Shown here: positions 25,488 through 33,884 of the stretch, one piece after another
How positions within the stretch are numbered: the stretch's first letter is position 1
How the letters are laid out: the number at the start of each line of letters is the position of its first letter
From: an uncultured Bacteroidales bacterium
GTDB lineage: Bacteria > Bacteroidota > Bacteroidia > Bacteroidales > Bacteroidaceae
DNA: 64,000 bases
Direction: 5' to 3'
Assembly: GCA_902774335.1 (NCBI GenBank)
Contig: CACYHW010000001.1
Location: forward strand, 62,001 to 126,000
Program-made: the position numbers and the translations under genes
The notes under the pieces: generated by a model
The model's input: only the letters and a program-made list of their open reading frames with translations
The model's database searches: none
What the model was told of the DNA's origin: nothing

Positions 25488-26906
25488 TTATGGTACGCAC
25501 TGATAGCATCCCGCATCGGCCCCGGCGGGAGGTCGGGGTACGCCGGCCAGATCCACCGTCCACACGGCCGACAGGTCATCGGCTATGCCGCGTGCCCTTG
25601 AAAGGGAATCCAGCGTGAACACCGATGCATATCCCCTTTCCGTACGGTCGGTAAAGTTCGATGAACCGTATATCCTGGCGTCACGGCGGTCAAACACCAC
25701 GTTACTGAAACGCGCATCGGTAGTGTCCTGAACCATGAGCAATGAGTTGCTTACACTATAGGGAACCCTGTCACGGATGGAGTCCTCAACCTGAACAGTG
25801 AACGCCGTCTGGTAACGGCCGGTTATTATACAGTTGCGGAACGTTGCGCCCTCAATGGGAGTAAGTCTGCCGTCGCGGCTGCCGTGCAAAGCCACCGCCT
25901 CCCGGCCTGCTTTCCACATGGAGAATCCGGCAATTGTGCAGAAGGTGAACTCCGCCTTTCCGCCGGCAATATCCACGCACGACAGACCGGCATTGGTAAT
26001 CTGCGAGTTAGCCACCTTCAGACTGCATGACACAGCCTCTATTCCGTTGCCGCTCACATTATGTATGACCGATGAAACCACGCTCATCTTGAGCGCCTCC
26101 ACACCCGAGCTGTCGGCCTTGATGCCCCATGAGCCGCTGTGAATGTCGCAATACTCAAACCGGTTGTCCACGCTGCTGCTGCGCAGTCTTATGCCACCCC
26201 ACTGACCGTCCAAAAGGTCATACGGAAGTTTAGGCAGCATCAGGTCCAGACGGTCGCCGCGCATCACTATCACGCTGTCGGCGCTGCCACGGGCGACAAT
26301 CCTGCCGGCCATGTCCAGTACCGCATCCTTATGGAAAAAGAGCCGCACGCCCGGATCAAGGGTAAGCACCGCGCCCTGAGCAACACATAAACTGTCATAG
26401 ATGATATACGGCATACGCGCCGTCAGCACAGTATCGCGCTCCAGCGTCAGACCACGCAGCCTGACCGCATTCTGTCCGCTGGCAGCCAGCCTGACAAACT
26501 GAACGTTGCCGCTCTCCAGGATAAAACGTATCGAGTCAAACGCCTCAACAAGCCCCGCATTGTCCGAAAACGGTATGTTAGCCGACACAAAGCAGAAGAG
26601 GCTGTCGTTTGCCGGAATCTCCAGGCCGGTCAGTACCGAGCCGCCCTCCCCGTCCATATTCATACGGAAAGAGCTGCCGTCGCCTCCGCCCATCACGGCA
26701 TCGAACCTGAGGCCCACACTGTTTGGGTTGTAGATCATGAATCCCTTGGTAGCCGATGCTACGCCCGTAAAGACAGTATCCAGCCGGATGGTATCGGACT
26801 CAAAAGAGAGGTTGTACCGGCTGTCGGCGCTGAATGACCAGTTGTCCGTACATGACCAGAGCGTCATTACGGCAAGCATGATATTCAGTATCCGTACTCT
26901 CTTCAT
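25488..26906 (-). CDS. Lipoprotein with predicted right-handed parallel beta-helix
   Basis: The 472-residue product has a lipobox (VMTLWSC) after a short signal. The N-terminal 130 residues look like an immunoglobulin-like domain. From about 160 to 400 there are repeated short beta-turn units rich in N, G, S and V (VSSVIHNVSGNGIEAVSCS, ANSQITNAGLSCVDIAGG), typical of parallel beta-helix proteins such as pectate-lyase-like folds. No catalytic motif is evident, so a binding or structural role is as likely as an enzymatic one. It is first in an operon with the EEP phosphatase. Confidence 0.75.
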   Translation of the reverse strand: MKRVRILNIMLAVMTLWSCTDNWSFSADSRYNLSFESDTIRLDTVFTGVASATKGFMIYNPNSVGLRFDAVMGGGDGSSFRMNMDGEGGSVLTGLEIPANDSLFCFVSANIPFSDNAGLVEAFDSIRFILESGNVQFVRLAASGQNAVRLRGLTLERDTVLTARMPYIIYDSLCVAQGAVLTLDPGVRLFFHKDAVLDMAGRIVARGSADSVIVMRGDRLDLMLPKLPYDLLDGQWGGIRLRSSSVDNRFEYCDIHSGSWGIKADSSGVEALKMSVVSSVIHNVSGNGIEAVSCSLKVANSQITNAGLSCVDIAGGKAEFTFCTIAGFSMWKAGREAVALHGSRDGRLTPIEGATFRNCIITGRYQTAFTVQVEDSIRDRVPYSVSNSLLMVQDTTDARFSNVVFDRRDARIYGSSNFTDRTERGYASVFTLDSLSRARGIADDLSAVWTVDLAGVPRPPAGADAGCYQCVP

Positions 26907-26995
26907 ATAGGGTTCATGGAGTTTTGAATCGCTAAGTTAAAACGTAAATCGCAAATAAAAAGTATCTTCGCACCCGAAAAACCAAAAACGGCACG

Positions 26996-27973
26996 ATGAA
27001 AGGCAAGTTACTCAAATTTCTCAAGGACTGGATGCTCGTAATAGGAATGATCTCCGGAGCCGGAGCCTACCTTATCTACATGCAGATCCCGGCCATACAC
27101 ACCGCAGGCCCCGTTCTTGAGACCATCTGCCGCAAGACACAGCCCATACTGCTTTTCCTTATGCTGTTCATCAGCTTCAGCCGCATAGAGCCGCGCCAGC
27201 TGCGTCCTCACCGCTGGCATCTGAGCGACCTGCTCATACAACTTTCGGCCTTCATCCTTCTGTCCGGAGCGGTCATCTGGGCCATGCACTCCTCAAGTGC
27301 CGCCGCAGCGTGGATACTGCGCCACAGGGTGCTGTTTGAATCGGCCATGCTCTGTATGATATGTCCCACCGCCACAGCATGCGCCGTCGTGACCGGCAAG
27401 CTGGGAGGCGACATGTCGCAGGTGGTCATGTACACCATAATCATCAACCTGGCCGTATCGGTGGTTGTCCCGCTGACGGTGCCCATGCTTTACCCGCAGG
27501 CCGATATAACCTTCATTGCAGCCTTCAGCCGCATCCTGGCCAAGGTATTCCCTCTGCTCATACTACCCTGCCTTACGGCTTGGGCAGTCCGATATCTGAT
27601 GCCGCGTTTCCATAAATGGATAGCCTCAAAGATCAACATGAGCTTCTACCTGTGGAGCGTTGCCCTGACCCTGGCCATCCTGATGAGCACCCGCGCCATC
27701 ATACACAGCAACTGCAGCATCTGGACCCTGACCGGCATAGCCCTGGTATCCCTGATATGTTGCGCATTCCAGTTCCGGATAGGACGGCGCATAGGCAGCA
27801 AAAGTGGCAGCCGCATCGAAGCCAGCCAGGCCTTCGGTCAGAAGAACACCGTATTCGGCATCTGGATGGGTTACACCTTCTGGAACCCTCTTGTATCGGT
27901 TGCAGGCGGCTTTTACACAATCTGGCACAATATCCACAACACACGCCAGTTGTACAAACACAACAAACAATAA
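26996..27973 (+). CDS. BASS-like membrane transporter
   Basis: The 325-residue protein has about ten hydrophobic helices. It resembles the BASS family in having a broken helix with CPTATACAVVTGKLGGDMSQ where classical members have CPGG-S-N. The C-terminal region GQKNTVFGIWMGYTFWNP matches the second crossover helix. It is the third such transporter in the window and the most divergent. The substrate is unknown. A TATCTTCG promoter-like box lies about 25 nt upstream. Its stop codon is followed at once by an array of AATTGAGAATTG repeats. Confidence 0.72.
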   Translation: MKGKLLKFLKDWMLVIGMISGAGAYLIYMQIPAIHTAGPVLETICRKTQPILLFLMLFISFSRIEPRQLRPHRWHLSDLLIQLSAFILLSGAVIWAMHSSSAAAAWILRHRVLFESAMLCMICPTATACAVVTGKLGGDMSQVVMYTIIINLAVSVVVPLTVPMLYPQADITFIAAFSRILAKVFPLLILPCLTAWAVRYLMPRFHKWIASKINMSFYLWSVALTLAILMSTRAIIHSNCSIWTLTGIALVSLICCAFQFRIGRRIGSKSGSRIEASQAFGQKNTVFGIWMGYTFWNPLVSVAGGFYTIWHNIHNTRQLYKHNKQ

Positions 27974-28122
27974 TTGAGAATTGAAAATTGAGAATTGAGA
28001 ATTGTAAAAAAGCGTTCGGTCGAATGCCTTTTTATTGTCGCGGGTTATTACGCAGGTTCTACGTTTCAATTCTCAATTCTCAATTCCAAATTCTCAATTC
28101 TCAATTCTCAATTCTCAATTCT
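27973..28122. repeat. AATTGAGAATTG array, inverted pair around a hairpin
   Basis: After the transporter stop codon come four imperfect units of AATTGAGAATTG/AATTGAAAATTG (27973-28004). At 28064-28122 the reverse-complement units (CAATTCTCAATT...) occur about six times. Between them is the hairpin GCGTTCG-GT-CGAATGC with flanking A and T runs, which could terminate transcription in both directions. The array reaches to within 7 nt of the tilS promoter box. Confidence 0.75.
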
Positions 28123-28128
28123 CTTCCA

Positions 28129-28136
28129 TATCTTTG
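28129..28136 (+). promoter_or_regulatory. -7 promoter box directly before tilS
   Basis: TATCTTTG, a full match to the Bacteroidetes -7 consensus, ends only 5 nt before the tilS ATG. Transcription would start at or within a few nucleotides of the start codon, giving a leaderless or nearly leaderless mRNA. Confidence 0.55.
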
Positions 28137-28141
28137 CAACT

Positions 28142-29470
28142 ATGGATAGTGGTTTCTTAGACAGAATCAGCGACTTCATCGCCGCCAATAACCTTCTCAC
28201 CCCGGGAGCCAAAGTTGTGGCCGGCGTAAGCGGAGGTGCCGACAGCACCGCCCTGCTCGTCATTCTGACCCGTCTGGGTTACCACGTCCATGCCGTTCAC
28301 TGCAACTTCCACCTGCGCGGTGCCGAGAGCGACCGCGACCAGCAGTTCGTTACTGATCTGTGCGCCAAGCTCGGAGTGGAGCTGGAGGTCTGCAATTACG
28401 ATACGGAGTCATATGCCCGCCAGCACGGCATCTCCATCGAGATGGCCGCACGAGACCTGCGTTATGCCGATTTCAACCGCATCATGCAGGAGCAGGGAGC
28501 AAGCGCAATATGTATTGCCCACCATCGTGACGACTCAGTCGAAACCGTGCTTCTGAACCTTATCCGCGGCACCGGACTTCGCGGCCTTACCGGCATCAAG
28601 CCCGTAAACGGCAATATCATCCGCCCGCTGCTGTGCGTTTCCAGAGCTCAGATTGAGCAGTGGTTATCGGAAATCGGCCAGCCGTACGTGACCGACAGCA
28701 CCAACCTGGAGACCGATTACACCCGCAACAAGATCCGTAACCAGCTGCTTCCGCTTATGCGCACCGTCAACCCCGATGTCGACAACGCCATAAGCACTAC
28801 GGCGCAGCATCTGCAGCAGGCATATACCGTCTACAATGATGCTCTTGACAAGGCACGTGCACAGGTTCTGAACGGTAGTACCATCAGCATTCCGGAGCTC
28901 AAAAGGCTCCCCTCCCCGCAGGCGTTCCTGTTTGAGTTGCTCTCACCGTTGGGATTCAACAGCGCACAGATAAATGATGTATGGGCTTCAGTTGATTCTC
29001 AGCCCGGAACCAGGTTCCTGTCGGCCACGCATCAGATTATCAAGGACCGTGACAATTTTACCATATCACCGGTATCGGAGGTTGACTCAACCTATATGAC
29101 CGTGAGCCTTACCCCCGGAACGGCAGTCACCCTGCCCGACGGTCGCCGCCTCAGGGTAAGCAGTGCACCTGCCGGCACCCCCATTTCACATGACCCCTCT
29201 ATAGCCACTTTTGATGCTGCACAACTGACTGATAGCACCGTCACCATCCGCCGCTGGCATGAAGGCGACCGGTTCGTTCCTTTCGGCATGAAAGGCAGCA
29301 AACTGGTCAGCGACTTGCTGACCGATTGCAAGGTAAGTCCCGCCTGCCGTGAAAACCAGCTTGTTGCAACTATGGGCAATGACATCATCTGGGTGTTGGG
29401 CATTCGCAGCAGCAACCGCCACCGCGTCTCATCACGTACCGCCACACAACTTATCCTCACACTTGCCTAA
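28142..29470 (+). CDS. tilS: tRNA(Ile)-lysidine synthetase
   Basis: The 442-residue enzyme converts C34 of tRNA-Ile(CAU) to lysidine, which makes it read AUA. The ATP-binding P-loop SGGADST is at residues 30-36. It is followed by CNFHLRGAESDRDQQFV and AHHRDDSVETVLLNLIRGTG, all typical of the N-type ATPase domain. The C-terminal domain includes RRWHEGDRFVPFGMKGSKLVSD. The ATG at 28142 was chosen; the open frame extends upstream only by reading the intergenic TTCTCAATT repeats. Confidence 0.95.
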   Translation: MDSGFLDRISDFIAANNLLTPGAKVVAGVSGGADSTALLVILTRLGYHVHAVHCNFHLRGAESDRDQQFVTDLCAKLGVELEVCNYDTESYARQHGISIEMAARDLRYADFNRIMQEQGASAICIAHHRDDSVETVLLNLIRGTGLRGLTGIKPVNGNIIRPLLCVSRAQIEQWLSEIGQPYVTDSTNLETDYTRNKIRNQLLPLMRTVNPDVDNAISTTAQHLQQAYTVYNDALDKARAQVLNGSTISIPELKRLPSPQAFLFELLSPLGFNSAQINDVWASVDSQPGTRFLSATHQIIKDRDNFTISPVSEVDSTYMTVSLTPGTAVTLPDGRRLRVSSAPAGTPISHDPSIATFDAAQLTDSTVTIRRWHEGDRFVPFGMKGSKLVSDLLTDCKVSPACRENQLVATMGNDIIWVLGIRSSNRHRVSSRTATQLILTLA

Positions 29471-29480
29471 GGCATAAAAA

Positions 29481-29524
29481 AGCTTCCGTAACACTGAATC
29501 AGTCAGCATTACGGAAGCCGGAAG
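29481..29524 (-). terminator. Intrinsic terminator between tilS and the GH3 gene
   Basis: GCTTCCGTAA (29483 on) pairs with TTACGGAAGC around a loop of about 20 nt. On the minus strand the stem is followed by TTTTTTA, so it terminates the GH3 transcript well. On the plus strand the tract is GGAAGTGTTTTATT, so it may also stop tilS transcription. Confidence 0.8.
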
Positions 29525-29549
29525 TGTTTTATTAATAAAGAATCACTTA

Positions 29550-31778
29550 TCAGATTGTGACGGTGGTCTTGAGGCGGATATCATCCGATGCACCGCCCAG
29601 CATGAGCTCAATCTCACCCTTCTCCAGTGTCCAGCCGTCGGTAGTCTTGGACTCGTCCCAGTAACGCAGTTCCTGAACAGGAATCTCCAGTGTCACGGTC
29701 TTGGTCTCGCCGGCATTCAGAGTTACGCGCTTGAATGCCTTGAGCTCCTTGTAGGGACGCTCCACCTTTGAATCCTTGTAGTGAACATAGAGCTGAGCAA
29801 CCTCATCGGCCTCCATATCGCCCTGGTTCTGGAGCTTGAATGTAACCTTGATTACATCCTTGGCACCATACTTGCTCTTGTTGGTCTTGATATCTGAGTA
29901 ACCGAAGTCAACATATGACAGACCGTGACCGAATGCGTACATCACAGGTTTCTCCTTAGTGTCAAACCAGCGATAGCCCACCAGCAGTTTCTCGGTGTAG
30001 AGTGCATCGGGAACAGCATTTGAACGGCGTGCATTTGCGTTTCCGCCAAGATCCTGACGGTACATGTTGGTAAACAGGTCACCCTCGGCCGATGCTCTCT
30101 GCGGGAAGTTGCCCATAGCATACGCAGGTGAATCCTCCAGCTTGATGGGGAATGTGAACGGCAGCTTGCCGGAAGGAGCGATCTTTCCGAACAGAACATC
30201 GGCCAGGGCGTTTCCGCCCTCCAGACCGTTCCACCATCCCTGAATGATAGCGGGGCTGTACTTCTCCAGTTTCTGCAGGTCACAGGGACCGCCGCTTATG
30301 ATCACGCTTACTATGTTGGGGTTGACAGCAGAAATTGCTGCTATAAGTTCCTCCTGACCAAGTGTCAACTTGATGTCTGAACGGTCGCTGCCCTCAGACT
30401 CGATGCTCTTGCTGGTACCGCCTACAAATATTACAAGGTCTGCCTCCTTTGCGGCCTTGATAGCCTCAATCAGCAGATCGGTGTTGATAGACGGAGTAGC
30501 GGCAGGTCTGCCCCAGCCACCAGCCTGCGGCAGAGCATAACCCTCGTTAAAGGTAACCTGAACACCGTTTCCGGCATGGTTCTGAATACCCATGAGCGGG
30601 GTAATCTCATAAGGAGCCTTTACACCGGCACCTACACCACCGTTTGCAGTGATGGCAACGGCGTTATGACCTATAACGGCAATCTTCTTAACATCCTTCT
30701 TTATAGGCAGCAGTCCGCCCTCGTTCTTGAGCAGTACCACGGCTTTCTTTGCGACCTCGTAGGCAATCTTCTGCTGCTCAGGCAGACTGGTCTTACCCTG
30801 GTTTGCCACATTATCGGGAATGGCCTCAATGGCAAAACGTACACGCAGCAGCTCGCGAACCTTGGCATCGACCACACTCTCAGGCACCTTACCGGCTCTT
30901 ACAGAGTCAATCAGCGGCTGACCCAGATAGTTGCTTCCTGTCATCTGGACATTCAGTCCGTGCAGTGCGGCACCCATAGTTGAGTGTGTACCGCCCCAGT
31001 CCGATACGGTAAAGCCCTTGAATCCCCACTCCTTACGCAGAATCTCGTTGAGCAGGTGCTCGTTCTCAGAGCAATAGTCACCGTTCACCTTATTATATGC
31101 GGGCATCACAACCATGGCGCCGCCCTCCTTTACTGCAGCCTCAAAAGGCTTCAGGTAGAGCTCACGGATGGTACGCTCATCGGCAACGACATTCACGCTA
31201 CCGCGGTTGGTCTCCTGGTTGTTCAGTGCAAAGTGCTTGATGCAGACAGCGGTACCGGCATCCTGAGAGCCCTTGGTGTAACCTACTGCAAGAGCGGCTG
31301 CAAGCATGGGATCCTCGGACAGATACTCATAGGTACGGCCGCCCACAGGCAGACGCTGAATGTTGATGGCGGGGCCCAGGATCACATCCTTGCCGCGAAG
31401 TCTGCCCTCAACACCCATTCCGTGACCGTAGTCATAGGCCAGTTCCGGCGACCATGTGGCTGCCAGAGCCGAACCGGTGGGGAAATATGTAGCGGAGTCA
31501 TTGGTCCAACCCAGCGGACGGAAACCGTCGCCCAGCTCCTCACGGATGCCAAAGGGACCATCGGCATACTTAATATCCTGAATACCAAGTCTTGGAACAC
31601 CCTCTGATGACATGATGGTCTTGCTGTGAAGCATCTCCACCTTCTCCTCCAGGGTCATCTGCTTGATAATCTGGTCAATCTTCTTGTCATTCACTGTCAG
31701 CTTAGACTGCAACTTGCTCTGAGCTGATACTGATACGGCAGCTGCCAGTATCATCACGATAGATAATAATCTCTTCAT
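29550..31778 (-). CDS. Secreted GH3 beta-glucosidase-type glycoside hydrolase
   Basis: The 742-residue product has a signal peptide (ends SVSAQ). The GH3 N-terminal barrel spans about residues 40-360, with KHFALNNQE and the nucleophile motif GFTVSDWGGTHS, whose Asp is catalytic. The C-terminal alpha/beta sandwich lies at about 390-610. The fibronectin III-like domain at the end (QNQGDMEADEVAQLYVHY) completes the BglX/beta-glucosidase layout. It probably acts on beta-linked gluco- or xylo-oligosaccharides in the periplasm. A TACATTTG promoter box is at 31834-31841. Confidence 0.9.
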   Translation of the reverse strand: MKRLLSIVMILAAAVSVSAQSKLQSKLTVNDKKIDQIIKQMTLEEKVEMLHSKTIMSSEGVPRLGIQDIKYADGPFGIREELGDGFRPLGWTNDSATYFPTGSALAATWSPELAYDYGHGMGVEGRLRGKDVILGPAINIQRLPVGGRTYEYLSEDPMLAAALAVGYTKGSQDAGTAVCIKHFALNNQETNRGSVNVVADERTIRELYLKPFEAAVKEGGAMVVMPAYNKVNGDYCSENEHLLNEILRKEWGFKGFTVSDWGGTHSTMGAALHGLNVQMTGSNYLGQPLIDSVRAGKVPESVVDAKVRELLRVRFAIEAIPDNVANQGKTSLPEQQKIAYEVAKKAVVLLKNEGGLLPIKKDVKKIAVIGHNAVAITANGGVGAGVKAPYEITPLMGIQNHAGNGVQVTFNEGYALPQAGGWGRPAATPSINTDLLIEAIKAAKEADLVIFVGGTSKSIESEGSDRSDIKLTLGQEELIAAISAVNPNIVSVIISGGPCDLQKLEKYSPAIIQGWWNGLEGGNALADVLFGKIAPSGKLPFTFPIKLEDSPAYAMGNFPQRASAEGDLFTNMYRQDLGGNANARRSNAVPDALYTEKLLVGYRWFDTKEKPVMYAFGHGLSYVDFGYSDIKTNKSKYGAKDVIKVTFKLQNQGDMEADEVAQLYVHYKDSKVERPYKELKAFKRVTLNAGETKTVTLEIPVQELRYWDESKTTDGWTLEKGEIELMLGGASDDIRLKTTVTI

Positions 31779-31833
31779 ATATTTAATTGGTAATAATTTG
31801 ATTCTAAGCGTTAATAACCTGACTTACGTTCTG

Positions 31834-31841
31834 CAAATGTA
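31834..31841 (-). promoter_or_regulatory. -7 promoter box for the GH3 gene
   Basis: On the minus strand this reads TACATTTG, matching TAnnTTTG, about 56 nt upstream of the start codon. The sequence between here and 31904 shows no other feature. Confidence 0.45.
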
Positions 31842-31904
31842 AAGGATTTAAAATCCAATCCAATATCTTATCTGTTTAAATAATGTCCTCATTGTTCAAA
31901 AATG

Positions 31905-32040
31905 CGACAAAGGTGACAAAGGGGACGGTTCCGTTTGGCATGCACAAAAAGAATCCCATCTGAGCAACAGAATGCTACAGATGGGATTTCTATCTTAAGA
32001 GGCGTGCCAAACGGAACCGTCCCCTTTGTCACCTCTGTCG
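31905..32040. repeat. Palindromic repeat family A, long nested form
   Basis: Arms 31905-31940 and 32005-32040 are complementary in 35 of 36 positions; the central 29 bp of each arm are perfect (GGTGACAAAGGGGACGGTTC and on to TTTGGCA). Inside is a second hairpin, AATCCCATCTG (31952-31962) with CAGATGGGATT (31978-31988). The element lies downstream of the GGGtGRT gene and upstream of the GH3 promoter on the minus strand. Confidence 0.85.
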
Positions 32041-32042
32041 TG

Positions 32043-33071
32043 TCACTTCTTTGCAGCAAGAGCCTGAGCTACGTCAACGGCGCAAGCTACTGAGCAACCT
32101 ACCATCGGGTTGTTACCGATGCCAAGGAAGCCCATCATCTCAACGTGTGCGGGAACTGATGAAGAACCTGCAAACTGAGCATCTGAGTGCATACGACCCA
32201 TGGTGTCGGTCATACCGTATGAAGCGGGACCTGCGGCCATGTTATCGGGATGCAGGGTACGGCCTGTACCACCACCTGATGCTACTGAGAAGTAAGGCTT
32301 ACCGGCCAGAACACGTTCCTTCTTGTAAGTACCTGCTACGGGGTGCTGGAAACGTGTGGGGTTGGTTGAGTTACCTGTGATAGATACGTCAACACCCTCC
32401 TTCCACATGATGGCTACGCCCTCACGAACGTCGTCGGCGCCATAGCACTTAACCTTAGCACGGGGACCGTCGCTGTAAGGAATGGTCTTAACGACCTTGA
32501 GCTTACCGGTATAGTAGTCAAACTTAGTCTGAACATATGTGAAACCGTTGATACGGCTGATGATCTGTGCGGCATCCTTGCCCAGACCGTTCAGGATAAC
32601 GCGCAGGGGCTGCTTGCGAACCTTATCGGCCTTAGCGGCAATCTTGATGGCACCCTCGGCGGCAGCGAAACTCTCGTGACCGGCCAGGAATGCAAAGCAC
32701 TGTGTCTTCTCAGAGAGCAGACGGGCAGCCAGGTTACCGTGGCCGAGACCTACCTTACGGTCATCAGCAACAGAACCGGGGATGCAGAAGCTCTGCAGAC
32801 CGATACCGATGTTCTCGGCAGCCTTGACAGCGCTCTTGTCACCAGTCTTCTCACCCTCCTTGAGAGCAATGGCGCAACCTACAACGTAAGCCCACTTGGC
32901 GTTCTCAAAGCAGATAGGCTGAGTCTCCTCACAAGCCTTGTAAGGATCGATGCCGTAGCTGTCACAAATCTTGTTAGCCTCTTCGATTGAGGAGATTCCA
33001 TGCTCGTTAAGAGCAGCGAGGATCTGCTTCATGCGGCGATCCTGTGATTCGAACTTAACTTCTCTAATCAT
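32043..33071 (-). CDS. GGGtGRT protein (conserved, function unknown)
   Basis: The 342-residue soluble protein carries the namesake motif GGGTGRT near residue 268, in the context ASGGGTGRTLHPDN. It also has Gly/Ala-rich segments (GLGHGNLAARLLSEK, FLAGHESFAAAEGAIKIAAK) and several Cys residues. This family regularly sits beside a NifU-like Fe-S scaffold protein, as here. A role in Fe-S or metal chemistry has been suggested by that context only. It starts 12 nt after the NifU-like gene ends, so the pair is co-transcribed. No signal peptide is present. Confidence 0.85.
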   Translation of the reverse strand: MIREVKFESQDRRMKQILAALNEHGISSIEEANKICDSYGIDPYKACEETQPICFENAKWAYVVGCAIALKEGEKTGDKSAVKAAENIGIGLQSFCIPGSVADDRKVGLGHGNLAARLLSEKTQCFAFLAGHESFAAAEGAIKIAAKADKVRKQPLRVILNGLGKDAAQIISRINGFTYVQTKFDYYTGKLKVVKTIPYSDGPRAKVKCYGADDVREGVAIMWKEGVDVSITGNSTNPTRFQHPVAGTYKKERVLAGKPYFSVASGGGTGRTLHPDNMAAGPASYGMTDTMGRMHSDAQFAGSSSVPAHVEMMGFLGIGNNPMVGCSVACAVDVAQALAAKK

Positions 33072-33083
33072 AGTTGTATCTCC

Positions 33084-33785
33084 TTATTCTTTACGGGGGT
33101 CAATAAACTTAACTGCACCGGCCTCCTTGGTGAAGCGTCCGTAGGTTGAAGTAACCTTCTTGAGAGCCTCATTTGCATCGGTACCCTTCTTAATCTCATC
33201 CATGAGCTTACCAAAGTTGATGAACTCATAACCGCAAACCTGATCGTCCTTGTCAAGAGCGATACGGTTTACATAACCCTCGGCCATCTCAAGGTAGCGA
33301 ACGCCCTTGGCCTTGGTGCCGTACATGGTACCAACCTGGCTGCGCAGACCCTTACCAAGGTCCTCCAGACCGGCGCCTACAATCAGACCACCCTCTGAGA
33401 AGGCGCTCTGTGAACGGCCGTATACAATCTGCAGGAACAGCTCACGCATAGCGGTGTTGATGGCATCGCAAACCAGGTCTGTGTTCAGAGCCTCCAGAAG
33501 AGTCTTACCCTGAAGGATCTCAGCAGCCATAGCGGCTGAGTGAGTCATACCTGAGCAACCGATAGTCTCAACAAGAGCCTCCTCGATGATACCGTTCTTG
33601 ATGTTCAGAGACAGTTTGCATGCACCCTGCTGAGGAGCGCACCAACCAATACCGTGGGTATAGCCTGAGATATCCTTGATCTCCTTGGCCTTGATCCACT
33701 TACCCTCTTCCGGAATGGGAGCGGGACCGTGCTTGGGTCCTTTCTGGACTACGCACATGTTTTCAACTTCTTTTGAGTAAATCAT
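33084..33785 (-). CDS. NifU-like iron-sulfur cluster assembly scaffold protein
   Basis: The 233-residue protein resembles the IscU/NifU N-terminal fold. It contains GWCAPQQGACKLSLNI, then VETIGCSGMTHSAAMAAEIL, in which Cys residues stand where cluster-ligand cysteines are expected, and VCDAINTAMRELFLQI. It is longer than IscU (about 130 residues), with an extra C-terminal region of about 80 residues. It lies directly upstream of the GGGtGRT gene. A weak TAATTTCG promoter box lies at 33828-33835. The start at 33785 is the longest ATG; an internal ATG at residue 10 (MCVVQKG) is also possible. Confidence 0.82.
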   Translation of the reverse strand: MIYSKEVENMCVVQKGPKHGPAPIPEEGKWIKAKEIKDISGYTHGIGWCAPQQGACKLSLNIKNGIIEEALVETIGCSGMTHSAAMAAEILQGKTLLEALNTDLVCDAINTAMRELFLQIVYGRSQSAFSEGGLIVGAGLEDLGKGLRSQVGTMYGTKAKGVRYLEMAEGYVNRIALDKDDQVCGYEFINFGKLMDEIKKGTDANEALKKVTSTYGRFTKEAGAVKFIDPRKE

Positions 33786-33884
33786 AAATGGAATATGGTT
33801 TTTTTATGATGAATCCTTAATCAGCCGCGAAATTACTAAATTCAGACCAATTTATTATCTTTGCCACACAAAAAAACAAGAGCT

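Noticed and set aside
28064..28122. Possible CRISPR array in the repeated TTCTCAATT stretch
   Set aside because: Units are contiguous short repeats without unique spacers, and no cas genes are present.
27995..28141. Upstream extension of the tilS frame
   Set aside because: It encodes only repeats of FSILNSQ-type peptides from TTCTCAATT units; the TilS N-terminus and the promoter box put the start at 28142.
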